DNA from: Hygrocybe punicea | Taxonomy: Eukaryota; Basidiomycota; Agaricomycetes; Agaricales; Hygrophoraceae | Length of the DNA stretch: 64,000 bases | Direction of reading: 5' to 3' | Assembly: GCA_963556145.1 (NCBI GenBank) | Contig: OY744467.1 | Coordinates: 2,728,001 to 2,792,000 of the forward strand | In this document: in pieces, positions 54,710-64,000 of the stretch | Numbering within the stretch: the stretch's first letter is position 1 | How the letters are laid out: each line of letters starts with the position of its first letter | Position numbers and translations under genes: made by a program | Notes under the pieces: generated by a model | The model's input: the letters and a program-made list of their open reading frames with translations, nothing else | What the model was told of the DNA's origin: nothing | Database searches by the model: none

Positions 54710-55186
54710 TCTGGATGTAGTAGAGAGACCCATCTCAGCCTTCAAGTAGCTTCTACCCTCTTGCAATCCTAAGGGACCTCCAACCCACTCCACCAACAAA
54801 CCAGATGGCATGACCTTTGTCAGGGCACGACATACTCAGGCAGGTGCAATCATATACTCACTAAACACTGTAGAGCAGCATGATATATGTATACACTGCG
54901 GGAAGTATTTGCCATGTAGAATTCCTACTTTTGGATAGCCAAAATGTCTACTGAAAGCAGGAATTATAATATGTCCCACCTACCTCAAGCAGGCATTCAC
55001 ATCTGCTCCAAGCAGTAATTTTGACTACCCTAAGCAGCAATGTGGACATTCAAAGCAGCTGGAATTGCTGCTTTTGTCGAAAATAATAATTACTTTTCAC
55101 CAACAATTTATTGATAAAAGATACGCTTTATTAAGATATTAATTAATTATTTTGTTACTGTCTTGCATTTAACTATTACCATAATA

Positions 55187-55256
55187 GGGATTCGAACTCC
55201 TGACTCGGCCTTATTGCTTACATTAGGCATACTTACCACTTAGCCACGAGACTCGA
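55187..55256 (-). other. tRNA-like sequence (SINE head or tRNA relic)
   Basis: On the minus strand TGGCTAAGTGG (55246-55236) fits the tRNA A box and GGAGTTCGAATCCC (55200-55187) the B box, at tRNA-like spacing. The T-stem pairs poorly and no complete acceptor stem was found, so it is not called as a functional tRNA. It could drive RNA polymerase III transcription of the element or be a captured SINE head. Confidence 0.5.
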
Positions 55257-55420
55257 CATAAAATATTTGTTTTTCATGACCCATATATAGGATAAGCCCT
55301 ATGATAGAGGATATGTATGAACGTAGGCTAAAATAGCACGAGGTAGGCTTGTGCTGGTGCCCGAGTGTTTCCCTCAGGCACCCTGCCAGGTCAGGCAGGG
55401 TACAGCAGGTGGGTACGAGC

Positions 55421-55478
55421 ACCTCGCGAGCATCGCACACGTCTGATCAATTTGGCGGCTATCCGTGTTCGCGAGGTG
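55421..55478 (-). repeat. Double palindrome, copy I
   Basis: On the minus strand ACCTCGCGAAC ... GCTCGCGAGGT: outer arms are perfect, but the core is altered (CCAAATTGATCAG), so only the arms keep symmetry. Confidence 0.8.
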
Positions 55479-55570
55479 GTGGTTGGCTCGGGGAGGCCTC
55501 GAGGTAGTGGAGGTGCGGGAACGTCCCCTTCCTGTTGTTCCGCCCGGGCCCATCCATCATTGTTGTGTCC

Positions 55571-55626
55571 ACCTTGCAAACGCCACGCACAACGTCAATT
55601 GACATGGCTGTAGGCGTTTGCGAGGT
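55571..55626 (-). repeat. Double palindrome, copy J
   Basis: On the minus strand ACCTCGCAAACGCC ... GGCGTTTGCAAGGT: the stem is extended to 14 bp with one mismatch; core CATGTCAATTGACGTTG. Confidence 0.9.
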
Positions 55627-56736
55627 GAAGTTGGGCAGCAGGAAAGGACCGGTCTCAATCTCCCTTCCTGCGTGTGCTCCAGCCCTGTCCTTGACCAGCC
55701 GTTGTTGTCTTCACTTGCCGGACTGACATCGTCGTTGCCGAGGTGGTCGAGACCGTTGGGTCTCGTTTGTGTCCTGCTGTCAGTTAGTGGCTGGGGCTTG
55801 TCACCATCATTGTCCTAGGTGATAGCGCCTGGGTCATCGCCATCATTGTCACCCAATTGCTTGTGTCTCGGTGGTTGTAGATAGTCCGTCGACCTCACCA
55901 TCTTCATGCATGAATTCATTGTCGCTGTTGTTGCATCTTCACCGTCCTTGTCTTCATTGTCCTCGTCTTCCAGTCCCCACCCTCAGCGAAACATCTGCTG
56001 CACATCAGGGGCAAAGTGTAGTCAGCTGGCGGCAGGAATTTGAGGCAGAGGGTACCTGTCGTACCTTTGCCGAAGAGTGGGTGTCGCCGTTCTGGTTCTC
56101 AAAAAGGTGTGTGTGGACTGGCCACTGCTGTTGAAGTAGGCTAGGAAAAAACACGCACTATTTGTCATTATGGGATTGCTGGGTTACATGAACGGAGAGG
56201 GGAGGCAAGGAGAGGACTTGTAACAAGACTGCCGAAGAGCGAGAGATGAAAACTGCTAATATTTCCTGTATTTGTAATTTAACTGGATAAATCAATTGGA
56301 TTTACTGACTAAAGTAGTAATTTTAAATTATATAAAAGCAAGTAAAATGGTAGAATAAGTTGGGGGAAATGGCGGTTAAAAGCAGGTATTATGAATACTA
56401 TTTATATACAGTTGAATGGCAAATAAAATGCCTGCCTTACACCACGCTCAGAAAGCAGGAATACCACATGACCACAAATAACTACCAAAAGCAGACATAA
56501 TAAGTACCTATTTGGGAATGTCTGCTTTTGTCCGGCATTCTGGATAGCAAATGCTTCCCGCAGTGCATAGAAGCAATGTCATGAAAGAGTTCATATCTCA
56601 CTTTGGAGGGGCATCCATCTTGATGGCAGTATGTGTTTCACTTAGCTACCACTATATAAAGTAAGGGATGCGTGGGAAGTTCGGTGCACGGGCATCCGCC
56701 TTTCTGTTCCTGTGAGACAGCGAGAGGTGCATGTCA

Positions 56737-58752
56737 TCAGATAACCTCAGCATCACCTTGTTCATTATAGTCAATGTGGCTAAACCGCTGTTGGCGTTGA
56801 GCTTCACGGTATTTCCTCTCGTCCTCGACCTCCTCGGTGGTTCGCCGTTGAACCTGGGCGAGGAGAAAGTCCAGCTGAAAAAAATTTGCATCGTCAGCAG
56901 CAAACTTCCGGTGTTTTCTTCCTCTGATGTGCTGCGTATGTGACATAAATGTAAAGGGGAGCAGTAGGATGGTACATGACTACAACTCACAGTTTTGAAG
57001 TCATCAAACTTAATCCGGCAACTCTCGCAGTAACCGGGCTTCTTGCCTTCCTCACGCTTCGGCAACCGCAATGTATTTGTACTGCGACTCTTTCGAAGAA
57101 TATTTGGTCTTTCAGGAACACGTTCAGGAGGGCCCATCGTTCCCGCATTCTGTTTCGCAGGAGCTTTGTCTGCTGCTGCTGCAGAAGGGTATTTCCGCGA
57201 CGTGACAACTTGCTGCTGGATCCTATCTCGTAAAGCCGCAGGCAGTTGGAGGTTCCTGAGCGAATGGTCTGTAGTAGATGTCGTTCCTGTTGCAGAAGTA
57301 ATTCCAACGCTGTTCCCCGACGCAGCGATGTATGCCCCTCCAGTACCCGTCGAGGCCAGATATCCTGACGCATTTGCCGAATCAGGGTTATCAGCATCAA
57401 GATCCACCATCTCGTGAAACTGGGCATCAAGGCGTGTCGCTCGACGATGAAGATTATTCATCGACACAGACCGCCGTAGATCACCATTTGTTTTGGCGTA
57501 CAATCGAGCTTTCTTTCTTTTAAATGCATCGTGCCGCATGATCTCCTCCTCCTTCTGGTCTCTTTCGTGGTCCTTTTGCTTCGTCTCCATCATTTGTGAC
57601 TTCTCCCATCGTCGCTTCTCTCGTTCGTCGAATGCGATGAATGGTCCTCTCGACTGTGGGTGGCAATGAAGAACAGGCCATGTGGCTTTGATTGTCCCGT
57701 CGCTATTCTTTGTAACGTTGTATTCGAGAGCAGCGATCGTGGCCAAATCTTGCCGTATATCTTCAACGAGCACAAAATAGCTCGCACGCGAGAAGTATTG
57801 GAAGTCATGACGTTTCTGAGTTGGATCGCGTTCCGTGGTGCCATGGACGCGTTCCGAATGGAGAAGGCGCGTTAAAGGACGCTGATGGGCGTTCGTACAA
57901 ATACATGGAACAGATGCCACAGAACGAACGGCAGCTGAGGCGGTGATGATGGCCGAGCTTGGCAGGAAACAACGTTCAAGAACGCTTTCCAGCTTGGCCG
58001 TCGTCCATATTTTCATGCCAAATCCAATAGCTTTGTTTACAAGATGATTATACCCGACATTGGCAGTTTCTTCGGTCACCCTTCAATGACATTAGTGATA
58101 TGGGTACGCTTTGCTTCAGGGTCAAAAATAACACATACCGACCCCGAAGTTTGATGGGACTCTTCAAGAGTGAAGCAGATTTCACAATAGAAGGTCGGCC
58201 TTTGAGCACGTTTTCCTTGTTAGCCGAGAAATCGCTGGTTGGCACTGCCTGGTTCGTGACGAGATGCGTAATCTCGCTGCTAAAGAAATCGTCGACACGC
58301 TATCGGTAGGATTACAGTTGAATTAACACCAGGAGTAAAGTAAGGAAACGTACAGATCCCAGGGATGAGACTTGGGTCTCGAGACTTTTTCTAGTGGCGG
58401 CGCTGTCGGGTTCAAGACTATCCAAATCAAAATAAAAAACCCATGATGGAAAGGCACGAGTGTATTTCACTCGAAACTCTGCCTTCTGAGCTTCCCTTTC
58501 AGCTCTCCGGTGTTCCCTGATTTTGCGATCTTCATCGCGAGTAATATGGTGCATCGGTGAAGGTGGTACTGCCCTGGCACGCTTTGGAGTGGCCTGAGTA
58601 GCATGTGATTCGCCTGCCTGGTCAGGCGAACGGGCGCGCTTCGTGGGACCTGGGACGATGCGTGCTGCCTTGGTTGGAGAGGGGACGGTGGAAACATGAG
58701 GGCGTAGAAGTCGTGTAGTGAGTGCGCGGCGGTTTGTTGATGGGGCGGCCAT
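56737..58752 (-). CDS. DBF4: DBF4-type regulatory subunit of Cdc7 kinase
   Basis: Four exons: 58752-58354, 58299-58139, 58080-56991 and 56931-56737; introns of 54, 58 and 59 bp with GT..AG ends. The exons sum to 1,845 nt, a clean 614-aa frame ending in TGA. Motif N (BRCT-like) spans exons 1-3 (FPSWVFYFDLDSLEP; VDDFFSSEITHLVTN; AIGFGMKIWTTAKLESVL). Motif M is ASYFVLVEDIRQ near residue 285. Motif C is the DBF-type zinc finger: C538, C541, then H551 and H557 (GYCESCRIKFDDF / HIRGRKHRKF). DBF4 activates Cdc7, which phosphorylates MCM to fire replication origins in the nucleus. Start chosen at MAAPSTNRR; an upstream in-frame ATG adds hydrophobic sequence unlike the family. It is probably single-copy and shows no damage. 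Confidence 0.93.
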
Positions 58753-59363
58753 GTCCACCCGGAGAAAGGCGAGGAAAATGGACGAGAACAAGATGTATAG
58801 ATGATGGCAGACGGAGCCAATGGAGCCAATAAGATTGTCCAGCGCAAATAAATAACGCGTATACAAAGAATTTCACACGTGCCAAATTTGAATTATGGGC
58901 ATGTGACCGTTTTCTAGTAGACCAACATCCAGTGGATGACGGCTTATTACAAGTTCTTTTAATTTATTAAAAGACTTGTTCTTTATCAGACCTGGTTCAG
59001 TGAGGGTCCATAATTAATTATTGTGTTTTGCACGTGACTTGGTGAACACCATTTTTGGATATTGTTTCGAGACATACACTTTGAACTGCTATATCTCACT
59101 GAAATCTTCATATTTTGGCCTGAAATTTTGGCTGTGGGCAGCCGAGTACTGTATCTAGGTGCACCGAATTCTACAGCATTTAATTTGAAGTTTTTGAAAA
59201 CTCAAATTTTGGAGGCTTGGTCCTGTCTTCGGATGGTTCAGGGCCCCAAAACACCACCGAAGTGGTTGAAAACGCGTACGTACATTCAAAGACATGTACT
59301 CAACATGCTGGCGAGGTTTTGTAATGGGTTCTGTAATGTAAGACTCTCTAACTCAGCAAGAGA
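58753..59363. other. Upstream region of DBF4 and unassigned ORF
   Basis: Presumed DBF4 promoter next to 58753. Further right, a 103-codon plus frame at 59062-59373 (MFRDIHFELLYLTEIFIFWP ... FCNGFCNVRLSNSARDKD) looks protein-like but matches nothing I recognise; it may be a dispersed repeat. No RNA gene or element end was seen. Confidence 0.35.
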
Positions 59364-60486
59364 TAAGGATTGACATGGGTTAACCCGAGGGTGGGAAAGG
59401 TCCACACTGGACCCTCACCCGTGAAACCCTTACCCCTCCGTGTCAGGGGTTCACACCTCACCCTTCTCAAACGGGTAAGGGATGGGTCACTTGTTCACAT
59501 TGTTCGGACTTAATAGTACATACATGACGACAAAAATTTACACAGCGGACTTGGCCTCTGTGCCCGAAGACACGTGGTTTCTCTTGTTTCCCTTTATGAC
59601 CTTGCCAATATCCTCTGCAGACACCAAACCAGCTCGGCACCAGGAGCCAAGACACATATACATTCGCATTGATTTGCTGGAAAGTCTTGATCATGTGAAT
59701 GGAAGAAGACGATGGCCACACAAGAACACTCGCTTGATGTCTGTTGATGTTGGCGGCACACTGAGGTAATCCAGGGCCATGCGGGAGAGATTCAGATAGA
59801 CGACTCGGTTCTTGAGCCACCATTGAAGCAGATCTTTGATGTTCTCGACAATCTCTCGGAGATATTTGTCGATCTCATTGGAGACCACATGGCTAACTGA
59901 AATATTACCAAAATCAGCCATATTACCTTCCATGGCAACCTCCTCTCCTAGGCCTGGAGCAGGTGCAGCTTTGTATTGTAATGTGTATTGCTCCCGGACC
60001 AGTGCTTCCACTGTGTCGATCCATGACGACTCCCATTCGTGCTGCCAAAAATACTCCAATTTGAGGCCTGGATGAAGGACTAACAACGTCGTCAGTACAA
60101 GGCAGAGTAGTTCTGCAAGAGTAGTCACCCATAGAGATCCTGTAGACAGCAGAAAGGTCTGTCAATGAATAGTAACAATTCAGTTTGGTCTTCGCCAACT
60201 TCATTGCCATCACAATGGCTGGGTGGAGAGCTCGGTTGCGCTGCGTGTTTAGGTGAGAGTCAATCTGATCCATCGCAGGAATAACAACCGTGATGTTGGC
60301 TTGCTTAGTGGAAAAGTAGAGCGTAGCAGTCTTGTATGGTTCGAGGACAAAAACCAGGTCCTCGATAAGTGGCCAGTCTTCAGCCTCGAGTCCATGCTTT
60401 CTGAGTTTCAAGGAGCGGTCATTGGTTATATCATCAATGGCCACGTGGTACTGAAGTGCGATGTAGAGATTGATATCTCTCTGCAT
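59364..60486 (-). mobile_element. hAT relic H19, 5'-truncated
   Basis: The left end is TAAGGATTGACATGGGTTAA with CCCTCACCC/GGGTAAGGG subterminal repeats; no partner end to the right was found. Minus-strand transposase pieces: DDITNDRSLKLRKHGLEAED, ANITVVIPAMDQIDSHLNTQ, LNCYYSLTDLSAVYRISMGD (60486-60130), LEYFWQHEWESSWIDTVEAL, then VYLNLSRMALDYLSVPPTST with DIKRVFLCGHRL at 59800-59700. The BED finger and catalytic N-terminal half are missing. Same layout as H5 and H11. Confidence 0.8.
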
Positions 60487-62015
60487 GCGTATTCTCTTAT
60501 TTTCTATTGTTACAGTTTACCTTATCTTCTTTACAATCCCACTTCACCATTTCTTCACCACAGTCCATTTATAGATACTATACAGTATCTATATAGTGGC
60601 TTGTGTACATAGTTACAAACAAGAAAAGTTTGGGTTTTGATCCCACTGACAGGACTCGAAAAACATTGATTCCACGCCTACCCAGGCAGCAATCACCACA
60701 ACTGGAGCCCACCATGAGGACTGTCAACCTCTTCTTCACTTTTTGCCCTTTGACTTTGCCATTTTTGCACTTCTCCCTCTTTCTGGCAGCAACAGCGCCC
60801 CATAGTCAACAGCCCCCCGTATTCGGCTGCATTTCGAGCACCTCTAGTTGTCCACCTGCTCTTAGACCCACCCCCAATGTTTTCGACGCCTCACTATGGT
60901 TATTTCATACCCGTTGCGCCTCCTGGGCTGCAGAACTCGGCCCTTTGGCCTTTTTGTCACAGCATCACAGCCACATCACAAGCATTTCAATATCCCCCTC
61001 CCTTCAGATTTCCCTTTTATTTCAGTACTCCCGCCACCCATGCTCATTTTAACACCACCAACGGTGTGACGGCGAGTGGGGTTGTAGACCCGAATGGGAA
61101 TCTACGGAAAGGGTGATCAGCTAAGAAGTGATCAGAGGAGTTTATTGTCTATAGTCTAGTCAATCCAACCCGAATCCAGGGTTCTGGATCAGAGGGGAAG
61201 TGAAGGGAGTGGAGTACGAAGACTAATGAGATGATACGAAGTGAGGACTAAGAAGTAGAACTGAAGGGATGCAATATGATAGGATGTAATATGATATGGT
61301 GGGATATGATAATATATATGTTGTAGTATAAGGGTACATCTTTTATACTACTGGGAGAGATCCTGTGCTGTAGTAACTATGTACTACAAGCGAAGGCTGT
61401 AACTGATGGTAGAGAGGTGGAGCGGAGTATAGGGGGAATGGTGCTATGTACTAAGTAACGGGAAACGAAGATATATCATATGTAACTATATACGTACTGA
61501 TTCCGGGTCGTTAGAGACATCGCATCTTGAGTATGAACGATTCCGGAGGCGGAATCCGGAGCGGAATCGACGGAAAAGACCGGAAACGGGCAGAATCGAT
61601 GATACGTGAATGGGAATGGACGAGGACGAAGTGGGATATGAAGAGGATTCGGGTCCAGAGGGCCTGGGGCCTCTACATCCGGTCAGGACTCAGATAGAGA
61701 CCATCCCTGGTCGATCCATACGAAATAACGAAGATACCGGGGTTGTGGGAATAAATGAGCGGAGGCGATGTCGAAAATGGGCGGAAACGAGAGTACAACG
61801 TGAGCGGAGTCGAAGCCGGCGGGTATCGAAGCGTCGGGAAGCAGTGGTCCGGAGCTACTAAAAGAGGGTGGGGCGAAACGGCTGGATAAAGGAACAACGG
61901 TCACGTGACGGGGCAACAAATACAAACAAGAAAACTTTTCAACGCGACTTTCAACAATCTCGACAACAACCTCAACGAGCCCAACAAACCCAACAAACAC
62001 CAACACCAACACCAG
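60487..62015. other. Intergenic, mostly unassigned
   Basis: 60603-61116 has overlapping Pro-rich frames (YPPPFRFPFYF, PVAPPGLQNS) that do not join into one convincing gene. 61120-61500 is AT-rich with TGATATG-type words. 61500-62015 is purine-rich and probably holds the promoter and CAACAA-rich 5' leader of the next gene. Confidence 0.4.
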
Positions 62016-63574
62016 ATGTCGACGGAATACAACAATTTCCTCAACAATCTCGATGCGGAAACGCGGCAAGACTTCGAGAGCGCCATAGCTGAGTTACTAG
62101 AAGTCGACGCGGCCGGAATCGATATCGTACGCGACGGATTCGAGAACGAAGCACGGCAATGGGTGGTGAGACGACGACGGGCCATGGTAAGAGATCCCGT
62201 TCCCGTAAACGGCACGGACTAACGATACCCGGCAGCGGAACTACAGAGGAATCTTGGCGGAAATCCGGGACAACGGAATCGACGTGACGGAACCGAAGGA
62301 TTTCTCAATGGGCGGAGAGATGGTGGTGGAGGTCGAGGAGTGGTTGCGGAGCTGGGAGGACTACGAACGGGAACGGAAAGAGGCGAGGCGTCGGGAAGCT
62401 GTACGGTTGCAGGAGGAAAAGGAGGAGGAAGCGAGGAGGCAACGGGTTGAGGAGGTGGAAAGGATCGAGCGGCAACGGGCGGAGGAATCGCGCCAATACG
62501 AAGAGGAGATGAATAGGAGGGCGGAGGCGGAGAAGCGGATCAAGGAGGCGGAAAGGATCGAGCGGCAACGGGCGGAGGAATCGCGCCAATATGAAGAGGA
62601 GATGAATAGGAGGGTGGAGGTGGAGAAGTGGATCGAGGAGGCGGAAAGGGCGAAGGCGGCAGAGGCAGCAAAAAGGGATAATGCAGCTGCGGAAAGGGAC
62701 CAGGAGGAGACTGCACAAACCAGCGATCACGGAAGCGAGGACGAGGAGGACACCTGGTCCAACCAACAACTACGAAAATACGAGCGGCTTCAAGCACTCA
62801 ACGCGATCAAACACAAAAAGCTCAACCGGGATAAGAGGGTCAACCAGGACGACGAGACTGTTCACGGGGACTACAACAGCGGCAACGATTTCTCGAATGC
62901 GAGCGGGAACGAGGACGCGGAATTGAAGGGAAAGATTCCGGGGGTAAGTGATGTCTCGTGGACTCGTATATTCGTTGTGCCTAACTAATCCGTAGTATAT
63001 GCAGTCGTTCCGGATCCGGCAATGCGATGCGTGCGTGACTGCCAACGCGGTTTGTCGCGGAATCGAGGGATACGCGTGCGATCGGTGCAAAAGACTTAAA
63101 CGACGTTGCGGATTGTCGACGAAGGGACCGGCCACCGGATCCGGAAAAGCGGAAAGGAAAGGGAAGGCGAAGGCGGGTAGTCCGAAGAGAAAGGTCGTCG
63201 CGAAGAAGATACCAAAGCCCGTGAGGAAGCCTAGGTTGCGGACCGGAGAGGCGTCGACGAGTAAGCGGACGTTGACCGACGTCGAACCGGATACGGAATC
63301 GGAGCGGGACGAAGGGAGACGAGGAAATCCGTTCAAGCACCCGCGGATCGGAGCCGGAATCAACGACCACGTCCGGGCAGTACGCAAGATGGCGAGGGAA
63401 ACGCAAAGGGAGATATCGACGATCGCGGACGGCCTCTCGGAGTATGTTGCGGAGGTCCATTCGAAGCTAACCCGTTGGACGAAGGAGCTGAACCAACTAC
63501 GCGCGAACCAAGCCCATATCTTTGGCCAACTCGACATGATCGACACAAAACTCGACAAAAGGAGAAGGGAGTAG
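62016..63574 (+). CDS. Coiled-coil protein with central Zn2Cys6 cluster
   Basis: Three exons: 62016-62186, 62236-62943 and 62996-63574; introns of 49 and 52 bp with GTAAG donors and CTAAC branch sites. The exons sum to 1,458 nt, in phase, giving 485 aa. Start at MSTEYNNFLNN, after a CAACAA-rich leader. Residues about 80-240 are highly charged Glu/Arg coiled coil with a tandem repeat (RIERQRAEESRQYEEEMNRR twice). Cysteines 303, 306, 313, 321, 324 and 331 have the exact C-x2-C-x6-C-x7-C-x2-C-x6-C spacing of fungal binuclear zinc clusters. A basic, nuclear-localisation-like stretch and a second helical region follow. DNA binding is inferred. The zinc cluster is central rather than N-terminal, which is unusual. 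It may belong to a multicopy, element-linked family. No recognised name. Confidence 0.78.
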
Positions 63575-64000
63575 AAGGGAAATGGACGGAAAAGGAGGGG
63601 AAACGAACCGCGGGACAATGTACATAAAAATAAAATGAGTACATAATAAAATCTATAACGGAAAGGGAGAAACGGGTAACTACATAAGCCAGAATCTGGA
63701 GGTCGAGGTGGAGGGCGGGACCGGAATACAACGGACACGGAATGGGATCGAAACAAATGGGAAACAAGGAAAACTATAAACGGAAACGAAAATATAAATA
63801 AGTGGAGGCCGGGAGCGTGAACGGAAAGCGGAACGGAAGACGAAAACGCAAAAATAGGAGACGGAAACGGGTCTACATCCCCACAAGAGTTTCTGAAAGA
63901 AGGTCGGAGGCGGAGAACTTCTTGCAAATATTCGAGTGAGGTGTCGAGGGGGCAGAGGTCCAGAATGCGATCACAAAGTAGAATGAAGACGGAAACGAGG
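63575..64000. other. 3' flank of zinc-cluster gene
   Basis: AATAAAAT-type signals at about 63628-63650 could serve polyadenylation. The rest to the window end is purine-rich with no confident gene on either strand. Confidence 0.4.

Larger units (their letters stand above)
54894..56565. mobile_element. Non-autonomous element, CACTGCGGGAAG ends, with cassette
   Basis: Ends CACTGCGGGAAGTATTTGCC and, on the complement, CACTGCGGGAAGCATTTGC. Subterminal AAGCAG/CTGCTT repeats occur at both sides. If the element is taken from CTGCGGG, flanks TGTATACA and TGCATAGA agree at 6 of 8; a 2-3 bp duplication is not evident, so the superfamily is open. Minus polarity: intron-like GTACGA...CTGAC...GCAG near 56070-56000, GAYGAGGACAA-type low-complexity sequence, palindromes J and I, then a tRNA-like stretch. 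It has no transposase. Confidence 0.75.
53512..56650 (+). pseudogene. LINE-like ORF1 remnant, two insertions
   Basis: A frame from 53512 (MPPKGNSETVPPSQTC...) holds a helical, coiled-coil-like region (LCMNVLRVVAFVLEDIW ... LEDPVFSRLAQAMGSL) and ends with CTCTDDPC. A second frame then gives SYANAVRMQVPIPAKHAASI, and KKELIEKSKLTLDMMGLM follows. After H17 and the CACTG element, INVMKEFISHFGGASILMAV appears at 56575-56640. This block order resembles ORF1 proteins that precede endonuclease/reverse-transcriptase ORFs of non-LTR elements in Agaricomycetes. No endonuclease or reverse transcriptase is present here. The family call is from memory of block order and is moderate. Confidence 0.4.

Noticed and set aside
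55187..55256. A functional tRNA gene
   Set aside because: A and B boxes are good but the T-stem has mismatches and no full acceptor stem can be drawn; kept only as tRNA-like.
57043..57417. A 124-aa plus-strand ORF
   Set aside because: Antisense shadow of DBF4 exon 3.
62770..63927. A 385-aa antisense ORF
   Set aside because: It lies opposite the zinc-cluster gene, whose splice sites, phase and cysteine motif support the plus strand. Purine-rich coding sequence leaves the antisense open by composition.

Overview
This window looks like the genome of a filamentous basidiomycete, probably an Agaricomycete. Introns are short (about 40-60 bp) with GTNNGT donors and CTAAC/CTGAC branch sites. The mobile elements are ones typical of mushroom genomes: Plavaka, Helitron, hAT, Ty1/copia and a LINE-like ORF1. 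There is also a DUF6532-type gene. No bacterial, plastid or mitochondrial genes were seen. The species cannot be named from the sequence.

Layout. 1-11.3 kb is a 5.25-kb segment present twice at a spacing of 6,023 bp, with a 100-N assembly gap between the copies. It carries a PHD-like ORF, a possible KDZ-associated fragment, a GC-rich low-complexity block and a 0.75-kb foldback. 11.2-12.0 kb is a 45-bp minisatellite. 12.5-13.9 kb is a decayed Plavaka transposase. 14.0-17.4 kb holds one or two unrecognised minus-strand genes and 17.7-20.4 kb a DUF6532-like gene, all hit by small hAT elements. 20.9-29.0 kb is a dead copia element carrying four later insertions. 30.6-43.6 kb is one Helitron (Rep/helicase) broken by four hAT insertions; its CTAG 3' end can be located at 43,596-43,599. 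43.8-52.9 kb is more nested hAT plus a copia fragment. 53.5-56.6 kb is a LINE-like ORF1 with two insertions. 56.7-58.8 kb is an intact DBF4 gene. 59.4-60.5 kb is a hAT relic. 62.0-63.6 kb is an intact gene for a coiled-coil protein with a central Zn2Cys6 cluster.

How it fits together. The dominant process is hAT insertion into other mobile elements. For most hAT copies both ends and an 8-bp target duplication can be read directly, which gives a relative order of events. The least expected signal is a shared internal cassette: spliceosomal intron(s), then C/A-rich low-complexity sequence, then a 54-57-bp double palindrome (outer arms ACCTCGCGAA/TTCGCGAGGT, core TCAATTGA), always in that order. 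It sits inside elements whose terminal repeats belong to different families. The palindrome varies between copies, but often symmetrically, so dyad symmetry appears to be maintained. This is the best candidate here for an undescribed system.
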